Assembly: GCF_002879855.1 (NCBI RefSeq)
Contig: NZ_PNYB01000002.1
Span: 1 to 64,000 of the forward strand
Reading direction: 5' to 3'
DNA: 64,000 bases
From: Trinickia soli
Lineage (GTDB): Bacteria > Pseudomonadota > Gammaproteobacteria > Burkholderiales > Burkholderiaceae
How positions within the stretch are numbered: the stretch's first letter is position 1; each line of letters begins with the position of its first letter. Below the pieces are notes generated by a model. It saw nothing but the letters and a program-made list of their open reading frames with translations, was not told where the DNA came from and searched no databases. The position numbers and the translations under genes are program-made. Shown in pieces: positions 26,478-35,091 of the stretch.

Positions 26478-27104
26478 ATGTTCGGTCGTTTCATGCCCAC
26501 CGAGGGCAAGTTCTTTGAAATCTTCAACGAGCACGCAAAGTGCATCGTTTCTGCGAGCGAAGAGCTCGAACACCTCGTCGACAATCTCAGCGAAGCCGAA
26601 GTGCATAAACAGCGCGTTCAGGCCAACGAAAAGGCCGCGGACAAACTGACGCACGAGACGATCGACCTGTTGCACAAGACGTTCATCACGCCCCTCGATC
26701 GCGACGAGATCCACAAGCTGATCACGACGATGGACGACATCCTCGACCTGATGGAAGACGTTGCGACGGCTGTCTCGCTTTACGACGTGCAAGCGATGAC
26801 CTCGGAAGCGAGCCAACTCGCGCACATCTGCACGCAGACGGCCAAGCATGTGCAACAAGCGGTCAATATGTTGTCCGACATGAGCCAGGCGCGCCAGATT
26901 CTCGCGGCCTGCGAGGAGATCGACCGTCTGGAATCCGAAGCCGATCGCGTGCTGCGCTCAGCCATGTCGAAGCTGTTCCGCGAAGAGGACGACGTCAAGA
27001 CGCTGATCAAGCTCAAGGCCGTGTACGAGTTGCTCGAATCGATCACGGACAAGTGCGAGGATGTCGCGAACATCATCGAAGGCATCGTGTTGGAAAACGC
27101 GTAA
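26478..27104 (+). CDS. DUF47 (PhoU-like) accessory protein of the phosphate transporter
   Basis: A 208-residue all-helical protein of the DUF47/PhoU-like family, starting MFGRFMPTEGKFFEIFNEHA. Acidic metal-binding style repeats include LDRDEIHKLITTMDDILDLMEDV and ITDKCEDVANIIEGIVLENA. Such proteins accompany PiT transporters and are thought to control their activity. The pit gene begins 19 bases after its stop, so the pair is an operon. Confidence 0.92.
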   Translation: MFGRFMPTEGKFFEIFNEHAKCIVSASEELEHLVDNLSEAEVHKQRVQANEKAADKLTHETIDLLHKTFITPLDRDEIHKLITTMDDILDLMEDVATAVSLYDVQAMTSEASQLAHICTQTAKHVQQAVNMLSDMSQARQILAACEEIDRLESEADRVLRSAMSKLFREEDDVKTLIKLKAVYELLESITDKCEDVANIIEGIVLENA

Positions 27105-27122
27105 AGCGGACGGACTCAACTG

Positions 27123-28133
27123 ATGCAATCGATCCAGATCGCCATTTGGGCGCTCGCGACGCTGATCGCCGTCGCGCTCGTCTTCGACTTCATGAACGGC
27201 TTTCACGACGCGGCGAACTCGATCGCGACCGTCGTCTCCACCGGGGTGCTGAAGCCGCAGCAGGCCGTCGTGTTTGCGGCTGCCTGCAACGTCATCGCGT
27301 ACTTCATCTTTCATTTGAAGGTCGCCTCGACGGTCGGGAAGGGGACGATCGACCCAAAAATCGTCGATCACTACATCGTATTCGGCGCGCTGTTCGGCGC
27401 GATCATTTGGAACATCCTGACCTGGCGCTTCGGCATCCCGTCGAGTTCTTCTCATGCGCTGATCGGCGGCCTCGTCGGGGCAGCGCTGGCCAAATCGGGC
27501 TGGTGGGCGCTCAATATCGACGGGATCATGAAAACCGTCGCCTTCATCTTCCTCTCGCCGCTGCTCGGCTTCGTCCTCGGCTCGTTTTTCATGACAGCCG
27601 TGTCGTGGATCTACTTCCGAACGCCACCGAGCAAGGTCGACCGCCGTTTCCGGCGCCTGCAGCTCATCTCGGCCGGGCTTTATAGTCTGGGGCACGGCGG
27701 CAACGACGCGCAAAAGACGATCGGCATTATCTGGATGCTGCTGATCGCGACGGGCTTTGCTTCGGCTACGGCTGCGGCACCGCCGGTCTGGGTCGTGGGC
27801 GCCTGCTACATGTCGATGGGCCTCGGAACGCTGTTCGGCGGCTGGCGCATCGTCCGCACGATGGGACAGAAGATCACGAAGCTCAAGCCGGTCGGCGGCT
27901 TTTGTGCGGAAGCGGGTGGGGCGATCACGTTGTTCCTGGCGTCGGCCATCGGCGTGCCCGTGTCCACGACGCATACGATCACCGGCGCGATCGTCGGGGT
28001 GGGCGCGACGCAAAAACTGTCAGCCGTGCGCTGGGGCGTTGCCGGCAATATCGTCTGGGCCTGGGTGCTGACCATTCCTGCGTCGGCGGTACTCGCGGCG
28101 ATCGGCTGGTGGCTCGGGCATCGGTTCTTCTAA
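27123..28133 (+). CDS. pit: Low-affinity inorganic phosphate transporter, PiT family
   Basis: A 336-residue membrane protein with about ten hydrophobic segments. The two inverted PiT signatures are DFMNGFHDAANSIATVVSTG (residues about 21-40) and LGHGGNDAQKTIGIIWMLL (about 190-210); the conserved Asn-Asp bind phosphate and cation. SSSHALIGGLVGAAL and STTHTITGAIVGVG are the matching repeat halves. It should import metal-phosphate by proton or sodium symport. Ends 26 bases before the convergent NlpC/P60 gene. Confidence 0.94.
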   Translation: MQSIQIAIWALATLIAVALVFDFMNGFHDAANSIATVVSTGVLKPQQAVVFAAACNVIAYFIFHLKVASTVGKGTIDPKIVDHYIVFGALFGAIIWNILTWRFGIPSSSSHALIGGLVGAALAKSGWWALNIDGIMKTVAFIFLSPLLGFVLGSFFMTAVSWIYFRTPPSKVDRRFRRLQLISAGLYSLGHGGNDAQKTIGIIWMLLIATGFASATAAAPPVWVVGACYMSMGLGTLFGGWRIVRTMGQKITKLKPVGGFCAEAGGAITLFLASAIGVPVSTTHTITGAIVGVGATQKLSAVRWGVAGNIVWAWVLTIPASAVLAAIGWWLGHRFF

Positions 28134-28159
28134 GCGCGCATGGTATAGCCGCGGGTGCT

Positions 28160-29044
28160 CTATTCGCGGGCGTTGGCGAATTGTGCGATCGGGTCGTCGG
28201 CAGTGGCGCTCGGGGCGGCTTGGAACGGCGGGAGCGTTGAAGCACGCATGATCGGGCCATTCGCTTCGCTGGCCGGTGCCTGCACCGGCACCGGCAGCGC
28301 GCCGATACGCTTGGCCTGCCGCTGCGCTTGAGCGGCAGCAGGCGGCGGTGGTTCAAAGGCGTCGGCAGCCGCGTCGATCGGATCTTCGACCGCCGCCGTG
28401 GCGGACGGCGCCGATGACGAGCGCGACAGGGCGGGCGGGCTGATCGGCGCCGTCGGTGTTTCCGTTGCCGCCTGCTCTGTGGGCGCATCGAACGGCGAGG
28501 GGCGTGCAAGCGGTGGCGCGACGCGCCGAATGCCGTCGAAGTGTTTCGCCCAGTACGGGTTTGTCAGATAGTCAATCCGAACGGTGCCTCCTGTAGACGG
28601 CGCGTTCACGAAGCGCAGCTTGCCGACATAGATGCCCACGTGCGAATGCGGTCGCCCCGTCGTGTTGAAGAAAATCAGGTCGCCGGGCGCCACCTCATCG
28701 GGCTCGATCGATTCCCCGCGATGGCTGATGTCGGCGGTCGTACGTGGCAGGTCGACGTCGGCAGCGCGCGCGACGACGTACCTCACGAGCCCGCTGCAAT
28801 CGAACCCGCTGTCCGGCGTATTGCCGCCCCACCGATAGGGGACGCCGACGAGGCTCATGGCCTGGATGGAGATTTCTTCGCGCCCGATACTGTGATCGAC
28901 AAAGCGGGGCGAACCCGGCGGCATCGTGCGCAGCGCGTTGTTGCCGTACGCTGACCCGCCTCCCGTGCGTCCAGCCTTTGGCGGCGCACTCGAGCACGCA
29001 GCCAGCGACAGCACGACAAGAATGACAGACCAGGATCGCAGCAT
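28160..29044 (-). CDS. NlpC/P60 family peptidoglycan hydrolase lipoprotein
   Basis: A 294-residue lipoprotein from the ATG at 29044. The signal segment VILVVLSLAAC has its lipidation cysteine at residue 17. The NlpC/P60 domain (about 55-170) has the catalytic Cys83 in SGFDCSGLVRYVV and His135 in HSHVGIYVG, with GVPYRWGGNTP as the usual lead-in. It should cleave peptide stems of murein in the periplasm. After residue 175 comes a long Pro/Ala/Gln-rich tail of unknown role, absent from minimal family members. The open frame upstream of 29044 is non-coding in character. Confidence 0.9.
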   Translation of the reverse strand: MLRSWSVILVVLSLAACSSAPPKAGRTGGGSAYGNNALRTMPPGSPRFVDHSIGREEISIQAMSLVGVPYRWGGNTPDSGFDCSGLVRYVVARAADVDLPRTTADISHRGESIEPDEVAPGDLIFFNTTGRPHSHVGIYVGKLRFVNAPSTGGTVRIDYLTNPYWAKHFDGIRRVAPPLARPSPFDAPTEQAATETPTAPISPPALSRSSSAPSATAAVEDPIDAAADAFEPPPPAAAQAQRQAKRIGALPVPVQAPASEANGPIMRASTLPPFQAAPSATADDPIAQFANARE

Positions 29045-29281
29045 GGCATCGAATACCCTGCGCACGCGGCGCCGGGCATGAAAAGAACCGTCGGACGGCC
29101 GGTCGGATAACAGTCTTGATTCCGAACGCCGTTGCGGCCGATGGTAGTCCTGCTGGCGGGGCTTCGGCAAGAATTCTTCATAAATTACTTGAAGTGTGTC
29201 GCCCAACTGTTGCCCGGCCGACACGGGCAGACACGGGCAGATGACCGGTAGCGCTCTCGGCTCTCGCTCCGCCCCCAAAAG

Positions 29282-29304
29282 AAAAACGCCCGGCGAGCCG
29301 GGCG
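29282..29304 (-). terminator. Intrinsic terminator of the PhoH gene
   Basis: On the minus strand CGCCCGGC-TCG-CCGGGCG type stem (29287-29304) is followed by five T residues (complement of 29282-29286). It lies about 65 bases beyond the PhoH stop codon, inside the 323-base gap before the NlpC/P60 gene. Confidence 0.85.
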
Positions 29305-29367
29305 TGGTTAGCAGCAGTGGAAAGGCGTGGAACTGCGTCGTCGCGGGGCGCGCCGCGGCGAACGCGC

Positions 29368-31188
29368 TCAGAGAATGTCTGACGCGTAGTCGGCCAACCG
29401 CGAGCGTTCGCCGCGTGCGAGCGTGACATGGCCGCTGTGCGCCCATCCTTTGAAGCGATCGACGACGTACGTGAGCCCCGAGCTACCCTCGGTCAAATAT
29501 GGCGTGTCGATCTGCGCGATATTGCCGAGGCAGACGATCTTCGTGCCGGGGCCCGCGCGCGTGACGAGCGTCTTCATCTGCTTAGGCGTCAGGTTTTGCG
29601 CTTCGTCGATGATGAGGTACTTGTCGACGAACGTCCGCCCCCGCATGAAATTCATGCTCTTGACCTTCAGGCGCGAGCGGATCAGCTCCTGTGTGGCGGC
29701 GCGGCCCCATTCGCCGGCACTGTCGTCGGTCCGTTGCAGCACTTCGAGGTTGTCATCGAATGCGCCCATCCACGGCTGCATCTTCTCTTCTTCAGTGCCC
29801 GGCAAAAAGCCGATGTCTTCACCGACCGGCACCGTCGCACGCGTGACGATGATCTCGTTATATCGCTTCTCGTCGAGCACTTGCGCGAGTCCGGCCGCCA
29901 GTGCCACCAGCGTCTTGCCTGTGCCGGCTTGTCCGAGCAGCGTGACGAAGTCGATGTCGGGATTCATGAGCAGGTTCAGCGCGAAATTCTGCTCGCGGTT
30001 GCGGGCCGTGATGCCCCAGACGTTGTTCTTGTGGTGGCTGTAGTCGCGCAGCGTCTGCAGCACCGCCGTCTTGCCATTGAGCTCGCGCACGATCGCCTGG
30101 AACGGCGGCTCGCCCGTTTGCGGTTCCAGGTAGAGGAACTCATTGACGAGCAGCGACGGACACACCGGTCCTGTTACACGGTAGTAAGTCGTACCCGTCT
30201 TGTTGTCCTGCCAGCTTTCCATGCCCTTGGCATGTTTGGTCCAGAAGTCCTGCGGCAGCGGGCGCACGCCCGAGAACAGGAGATCCTTGTCCTCGAGCAC
30301 CTGATCGTTGAAATAATCCTCGGCCGGCAACCCCAGCGCGTGGGCCTTGATCCGCATGTTGATGTCTTTCGACACCAGCACCACCTGACGATCTTCGCGA
30401 TCGCGTTGCAGCGCGCGCACCACGCCCAGAATCTGGTTGTCCGCCTTACCCTGGGGCAGTCCCTCGACGGGCTCGATGTCGGCGAGCTTCGTTTGGAAGT
30501 AGAGCCGGCCCAGCGCTTCGCGGCTGCCGAGGCGAGCGAGCGGCAGCCCCTCGCTGATCGGCCCTGCGTTGGCGACGATCGCATCGAGCGTGCGGCTGAC
30601 CTGGCGAGCGTTGCGCGCGACTTCCGACATGCCCTTCTTATGATTGTCGAGTTCTTCGAGCGTCATCATCGGCAGATAGACGTCGTGTTCCTCGAAACGG
30701 AAAAGGCAGGTCGGGTCATGCATCAGCACGTTCGTGTCGAGCACGAACAGCTTGCGCACTTCGGCCTCGCCCGCGACGACCTTGCGCGTGCGAGGCCTGA
30801 CGGCGGGTGCCGCCTGCGCTTGGACTGCGGGCGCCGGAGCAGCGGGCGTCTGGCTGCGCGCCTGCACAGGTGCGGCGGGTGTGGCAGGTGCGGCAGGGGT
30901 GAGCAGCGCTGCCGTTTGCTTCGGCTTGCGGCCGCGGGCGGGCGTTGCGCTCTGGTTTTCGACGGCGGGCGAGGGCGGCATCGAACTCAGCGTGGCGCCC
31001 GCATTGGCGGCGGACCCCATCGGCGCGGCGACGGAGGTGGCGCCGCTTACCGCGTCATACTCGGCCGCTTCTGCTTGCTCCCCAATCGTCCCTTGTTTTT
31101 TGGCGCTGCGCGCCGGTCTGGCTTTCGCCTTGAATTCATCGGGCGGCAATAAGCTGCCGAGCTTGCTGGGCGGGGTAGGCAAAGGCAT
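29368..31188 (-). CDS. PhoH-family ATPase with N-terminal PIN domain
   Basis: About 606 residues from the ATG at 31188 (an ATG nine codons upstream is possible). A disordered Ala/Pro-rich stretch covers roughly 1-140. A PIN nuclease domain follows (LFVLDTNVLMHDPTCLFRFE, acidic residues conserved, about 147-300). The PhoH ATPase domain has Walker A LLGQAGTGKTLVALA (about 425) and Walker B YLIIDEAQNLTPKQ. PIN-PhoH fusions (PhoH2 type) are thought to be RNA helicase-ribonucleases; the role in this organism is unknown. Bcp lies upstream on the same strand but a terminator separates them. Confidence 0.9.
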   Translation of the reverse strand: MPLPTPPSKLGSLLPPDEFKAKARPARSAKKQGTIGEQAEAAEYDAVSGATSVAAPMGSAANAGATLSSMPPSPAVENQSATPARGRKPKQTAALLTPAAPATPAAPVQARSQTPAAPAPAVQAQAAPAVRPRTRKVVAGEAEVRKLFVLDTNVLMHDPTCLFRFEEHDVYLPMMTLEELDNHKKGMSEVARNARQVSRTLDAIVANAGPISEGLPLARLGSREALGRLYFQTKLADIEPVEGLPQGKADNQILGVVRALQRDREDRQVVLVSKDINMRIKAHALGLPAEDYFNDQVLEDKDLLFSGVRPLPQDFWTKHAKGMESWQDNKTGTTYYRVTGPVCPSLLVNEFLYLEPQTGEPPFQAIVRELNGKTAVLQTLRDYSHHKNNVWGITARNREQNFALNLLMNPDIDFVTLLGQAGTGKTLVALAAGLAQVLDEKRYNEIIVTRATVPVGEDIGFLPGTEEEKMQPWMGAFDDNLEVLQRTDDSAGEWGRAATQELIRSRLKVKSMNFMRGRTFVDKYLIIDEAQNLTPKQMKTLVTRAGPGTKIVCLGNIAQIDTPYLTEGSSGLTYVVDRFKGWAHSGHVTLARGERSRLADYASDIL

Positions 31189-31361
31189 GGTTTCCCTCAA
31201 AGAATCGGGTCGCATCTCATGCGCTGCCGAGCAGGCAGCCCCAGGTCGTGGGGCCGGCGCTCGAGCAGCGCGTTTCAGGTTTCGGTTCGCCGGTTCGCCT
31301 AGATTTCGATCAGCTCCTTAGCAAGAGAACGGCTGAGGGGCGCGCCCACCCGCCGAAAAAC

Positions 31362-31400
31362 AAAAAAGCCGCCGCTCCGGTTGCGATGGAGCTAGCGGCT
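31362..31400 (-). terminator. Intrinsic terminator after bcp
   Basis: On the minus strand AGCCGC-TAGCTCC pairs imperfectly with GGAGC-GGCGGCT around a loop, followed by six T residues (complement of 31362-31367). It ends the bcp transcript about 120 bases after the stop and occupies much of the 330-base gap before the PhoH gene. Confidence 0.8.
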
Positions 31401-31518
31401 CGATTGCGAGCATTGCACGGCGCCTGACGGGTAAAGCGTCTGCCTTGGCGACGACGCCGGCGCGGCTGCGAACAAGACGAAGTGAACGGGAACTCATTGC
31501 AATGCAATATAACGCGCG

Positions 31519-31980
31519 TCAAAGTCCTTGTACAGCCTCCAGCGTGTCGTCGACATGGCCGGGCACTTTTACGCCACGCCACTCCTGGCGAAGCACGCCG
31601 TCGGCGTCTATCAGAAAGGTGGAGCGCTCGATGCCCCGCACTTCCTTGCCATACATCTTTTTCATTTTGATGACGCCGAACAGCGAGCAAAGCGCTTCGT
31701 CCGGATCCGAAATCAACGGAAACGGCAGTTCGAGCTTCGCTTTGAAATTCTCGTGCGAGCGCAGGCTGTCGCGCGATACGCCGATGATTTCGGCACCGGC
31801 CTTCTGAAATTGGGGGTAAAGATCGCGAAACTGCAGACCTTCGGTCGTGCAGCCCGGCGTGTTGTCCTTCGGATAAAAGTACAGCACCACCTTTTTGCCC
31901 CGAAGGCCGGACAGCGTGATTTCGCCGCCGGTAGCGGCGGCGGAAAAATCGGGGACGGGTTGGTCGACTGCAATAGGCAC
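31519..31980 (-). CDS. bcp: Thiol peroxidase Bcp/PrxQ
   Basis: A 153-residue cytoplasmic peroxiredoxin reducing hydroperoxides. The peroxidatic cysteine is C44 in YPKDNTPGCTTEG. The resolving Cys found five residues later in E. coli Bcp is replaced (L49), so resolution must use C98 (DEALCSLFG), as in some PrxQ proteins, or an outside thiol. SFSAAATGGEITL-type N-terminus and VPGHVDDTLEAV at the end are typical. It follows arnD at 100 bases and may be read with the arn operon or alone. Confidence 0.92.
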   Translation of the reverse strand: MPIAVDQPVPDFSAAATGGEITLSGLRGKKVVLYFYPKDNTPGCTTEGLQFRDLYPQFQKAGAEIIGVSRDSLRSHENFKAKLELPFPLISDPDEALCSLFGVIKMKKMYGKEVRGIERSTFLIDADGVLRQEWRGVKVPGHVDDTLEAVQGL

Positions 31981-32080
31981 GTGGTTCTCCTGTTTTTATC
32001 GCGCAAATTGTTCGGCGGCCTGACGGGCCTGGCCATTTGGCCATTTGGCCGCGCGTGCACTGCGCGGCGGCGGCGGGCGG

Positions 32081-32977
32081 TCAGTCCGGCTGGACGATCA
32101 GTTCGCCCGAGCGGCCGGGAATCGCACCCCAGGTGACAGGGTACGATGGCAGCAGGTTGCGGTCCAGCGCAGCATGGTAATCGCCCATCGTCGCAAAAGT
32201 GTGACCTTGGGCGTGCCAGCCCGCGAGCAGTTGCTCGAAGACGGGCGCAAGCTTTTGCCCTTCGAGTTCGGCGTGCAGCGTGAAGACTTGGTCCTGCGGG
32301 CTGTGGGCCGTGGCGGCGAGCAGCCGCTGCGCGACATTCGTTTCGTCGCACCCGTCGACGCCGATCAACTCGTCGAGCGTGGGCAGCGTCGTGGGCAATT
32401 GCACGTGCTCGAGCGTCCTGCCTTGGACGACGGGCCGATACGGGGAATGACCCCGCCCATCCGACGCGTAAGACATGCCCCAAGCATCGATCTGCTCGAA
32501 GGCATGCTCGTTCATCTGCCACCCGGCCGAGCCGTGGGTGGCGGGCGGTGCGCCGAATACATCGACGAAGCGCGCGAAGCTCTTTTGCATTTCGCCGATC
32601 GTCCAGTCGCGCCCGCGCGAGCGGACATTGTCCTGCCAGTACACGTGGTCCCACGTGTGGATGCCGCATTCGAAGCCGGCTTCGTGGATTGCACGCATAT
32701 CGGCCACGCCGCGCCGGCCGATGTCAGGCCCTGGCAGCAGCACGCCATACATCAACTGTTTGACCCCGTAGTGCTCGAGCACCGATGTGCGCGACACCTT
32801 CTTCAGGAAGCCGGGCCGCAGGACCCTGCGCAGCGCCCAGCCCGTGTGATCCGGGCCGAGGCTGAACAGAAACGTGGCGCGCGCCTTGAAGCGGTCGAGC
32901 ATGCGCGCAAGATTGGGCACGCCTTCGCGGGTGCCGCGCAGCGTGTCGACGTCGATTTTGAGAACGATGCGGGGCAA
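32081..32977 (-). CDS. arnD: ArnD: Ara4FN-phosphoundecaprenol deformylase
   Basis: A 298-residue polysaccharide deacetylase-like enzyme. KIDVDTLRGTREGVPNLARM at the start gives the catalytic Asp and metal Asp; GIHTWDHVYWQD carries the metal His residues. THGSAGWQMNEHAF and the C-terminal AELEGQKL are ArnD-type. It removes the formyl group from undecaprenyl-phosphate-linked Ara4FN at the inner membrane before transfer to lipid A. It follows the decarboxylase gene by 42 bases and is the last arn gene. Confidence 0.93.
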   Translation of the reverse strand: MPRIVLKIDVDTLRGTREGVPNLARMLDRFKARATFLFSLGPDHTGWALRRVLRPGFLKKVSRTSVLEHYGVKQLMYGVLLPGPDIGRRGVADMRAIHEAGFECGIHTWDHVYWQDNVRSRGRDWTIGEMQKSFARFVDVFGAPPATHGSAGWQMNEHAFEQIDAWGMSYASDGRGHSPYRPVVQGRTLEHVQLPTTLPTLDELIGVDGCDETNVAQRLLAATAHSPQDQVFTLHAELEGQKLAPVFEQLLAGWHAQGHTFATMGDYHAALDRNLLPSYPVTWGAIPGRSGELIVQPD

Positions 32978-33019
32978 AGGCAGACCTCGAAGCGTGGCGG
33001 CGGCGCAGCGAAGCCGTGC

Positions 33020-34096
33020 TTACTGCTGCTCGACGAGCGCGCGGGCGTCGCCGACGTGTCCACGGTACGCTTCGAAAATCTTGCGCAGCGCGTCGTCGAA
33101 CGTGGTCGTGGGCGCCCAGGCGAGCTCGGCCATCGTATTGTCGATTTTCGGGACGCGGTTCTGGACGTCTTGATAGCCCTTGCCGTAGTACGCGCCCGAC
33201 GACGTTTCGACGAGTTGCACTGCCTTGGCCGAATCGGCGTATTCAAGATATTCGGCGGCCAGCGCCAGCATCTTGTGAGCGAGTTCGCGCACCGAAAAGT
33301 TGTTCTTCGGATTGCCGATGTTGTAAATCTTGCCCGACGCGATGTCGTCCTTGTTCTCGATGATCTTCATCAAGGCGCTAATGCCGTCGTCGATATCGGT
33401 AAACGCGCGCTTTTGCGAGCCGCCGTCGACGAGGCTGATGTTTTCGCCGCGCACGATGTGGCCCAGGAACTGCGTGACCACCCGCGAGCTGCCTTCCTTC
33501 GGCGTATAGATCGAATCGAGGCCCGGCCCGATCCAGTTGAACGGGCGGAACAGCGTGAAATTGAGGCCCTCCTGCATGCCGTAGCCCCAGATCACGCGGT
33601 CCATGAGCTGCTTCGAGCAGGCGTAGATCCAGCGCGGCTTGTTGATCGGACCGTAGGTCAGGGCCGATGCCTCGGGATCGAACTCCTCGTCGGCGCACAT
33701 GCCGTAGACCTCGGACGTCGACGGAAACACGAGGTGCTTGCGATACTTCACGGCCGAACGCACGATCGGCAGGTTCGCTTCAAAGTCGAGCTCGAACACG
33801 CGCAGCGGCTGTTGCACGTACGTGGCGGGTGTAGCGATCGCCACGAGCGGCAGGATCACATCGCACTTCTTCACGTGATATTCGACCCACTCCTTGTTGA
33901 TCGTGATGTCGCCTTCGAAGAAGTGCATCCGCTCATGCTTCGTGAGATCGCCCAGGCGGTCCGTCTGCATGTCCATGCCGAACACTTCCCAGTCGGTCGT
34001 CTCGAGGATGCGCTTGGACAAATGGTGGCCGATGAAGCCATTGACGCCGAGAATCAGGACTTTCTTGGCGGAACGTTCGGTTTTGGCGGAATTCAT
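33020..34096 (-). CDS. UDP-glucuronate decarboxylase (ArnA C-terminal domain as a separate protein)
   Basis: A 358-residue short-chain dehydrogenase matching the C-terminal half of bifunctional ArnA. The NAD site is KVLILGVNGFIGHHLSKRIL (about 12-31), the catalytic Ser/Glu are in VFPSTSEVYGM, and the Tyr/Lys pair is in RWIYACSKQLMDRV. It oxidatively decarboxylates UDP-glucuronate to the 4-keto pentose used by ArnB. In enteric bacteria this is one protein with the formyltransferase; here the genes are separate and overlap by four bases (ATGA at 34093-34096), giving translational coupling. Confidence 0.93.
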   Translation of the reverse strand: MNSAKTERSAKKVLILGVNGFIGHHLSKRILETTDWEVFGMDMQTDRLGDLTKHERMHFFEGDITINKEWVEYHVKKCDVILPLVAIATPATYVQQPLRVFELDFEANLPIVRSAVKYRKHLVFPSTSEVYGMCADEEFDPEASALTYGPINKPRWIYACSKQLMDRVIWGYGMQEGLNFTLFRPFNWIGPGLDSIYTPKEGSSRVVTQFLGHIVRGENISLVDGGSQKRAFTDIDDGISALMKIIENKDDIASGKIYNIGNPKNNFSVRELAHKMLALAAEYLEYADSAKAVQLVETSSGAYYGKGYQDVQNRVPKIDNTMAELAWAPTTTFDDALRKIFEAYRGHVGDARALVEQQ

Positions 34097-35091
34097 GAAT
34101 GACGAGAGCTGGAACTGTGAGTGAGCTGGACGAACTGCGCGGGGGTGACGACGGTTTCGTGCCCGTCGCGCTGATGCCGCAATTCGAAGATGGCGATTGC
34201 GCGCGCATCGCCGCAGACGCCGAAACACGCATTATCGCTTACGTACAGACCCGGGGGCAAATCGGTGGGGCCGCCATCGGTGGGGCCGCCATCGGTGCGT
34301 TCACGATACGCCGCGCCGAGCCGCGTCATCGCATCGAGACCGGCCATGCGCGCGCGCGCGATCACGAAGCGTTCCCCGGCGACATCGGTGAATGCGCCCG
34401 GGTACGGCGGAGCGACCGCGCGGATGAGGTTGTAGACCTCTTGCGCGGGCTTGGACCAATCGATGCGGCCGTCCTCGGGTTTGCGCCCGCCAAAGTAGCT
34501 GCCGCGGGCGAGGTCGTTCGGCAAGTGAGGCGCCTCGCCGGCGATGAGCGCCGGCAGCACGCGCCAAAGCGTTTGCTCCGCCGCGACTGTCACCTTGTCG
34601 AAGACTTCCTGAGCCGTATCGTCAGGCAAAATCGGCACGGCCGTCTGTCCGACGATCGCACCGGCGTCCGGCTTGAGCGCCATTTCGTGCAGTGTCGCGC
34701 CAGTCTCGGTCTCGCCGTTCAGCACGGCCCAGTTCGTCGGCACGCGGCCCCGATACTTTGGCAGCAGCGAGCCGTGCATGTTGTAGGCGCCGCGCGGCGC
34801 GAGCGCCAGCAGTGCCGCCGGCAACATATGACGGTAGTAGAACGAGAAAATGAAGTCGGGCCGCGCGCGCGCGACCGCGTCATGCATCTGCGCGCCGGTG
34901 GGGTCGGCGGGCGTGATCGTTTCGATCCCGTGCTCGGCTGCCACTTGCGCGACGCTGCCGAACCAGATGCGCTCGGCCGGATTGTCCTCATGGGTCACGA
35001 CGAGCGCGACGTCGACGCCGCGCGCGAGCAACACGCGCAGGCAGCGCACACCGACGTTGTGGTACGCGAAAACGACGGCGCGCGGCTTCAT
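34093..35091 (-). CDS. UDP-Ara4N formyltransferase (ArnA N-terminal domain as a separate protein)
   Basis: A 332-residue 10-formyltetrahydrofolate-dependent transferase like the N-terminal half of ArnA. MKPRAVVFAYHNVGVRCLRV opens it. The catalytic Asn/His are in NMHGSLLPKYRGRVP and the Asp in LKPDAGAIVGQT. FGGRKPEDGRIDW starts the C-terminal subdomain. A 15-base tandem duplication near the 3' end (34260-34290) gives DGGPTDGGPTD in a surface loop. Overlaps arnC and the decarboxylase gene by four bases each. Confidence 0.93.
   Translation of the reverse strand: MKPRAVVFAYHNVGVRCLRVLLARGVDVALVVTHEDNPAERIWFGSVAQVAAEHGIETITPADPTGAQMHDAVARARPDFIFSFYYRHMLPAALLALAPRGAYNMHGSLLPKYRGRVPTNWAVLNGETETGATLHEMALKPDAGAIVGQTAVPILPDDTAQEVFDKVTVAAEQTLWRVLPALIAGEAPHLPNDLARGSYFGGRKPEDGRIDWSKPAQEVYNLIRAVAPPYPGAFTDVAGERFVIARARMAGLDAMTRLGAAYRERTDGGPTDGGPTDLPPGLYVSDNACFGVCGDARAIAIFELRHQRDGHETVVTPAQFVQLTHSSSSRHS
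34261..34295. repeat. 15-bp tandem duplication inside the formyltransferase gene
   Basis: TCGGTGGGGCCGCCA occurs twice in a row and a partial third copy (TCGGTG) follows. It encodes the repeated GGPTD residues. A multiple of three, so the frame is kept; the copy number could vary by slippage. Confidence 0.85.

Noticed and set aside
32045-34102. 685-residue plus-strand frame through arnD and the decarboxylase gene
   Set aside because: Antisense shadow of two conserved genes.
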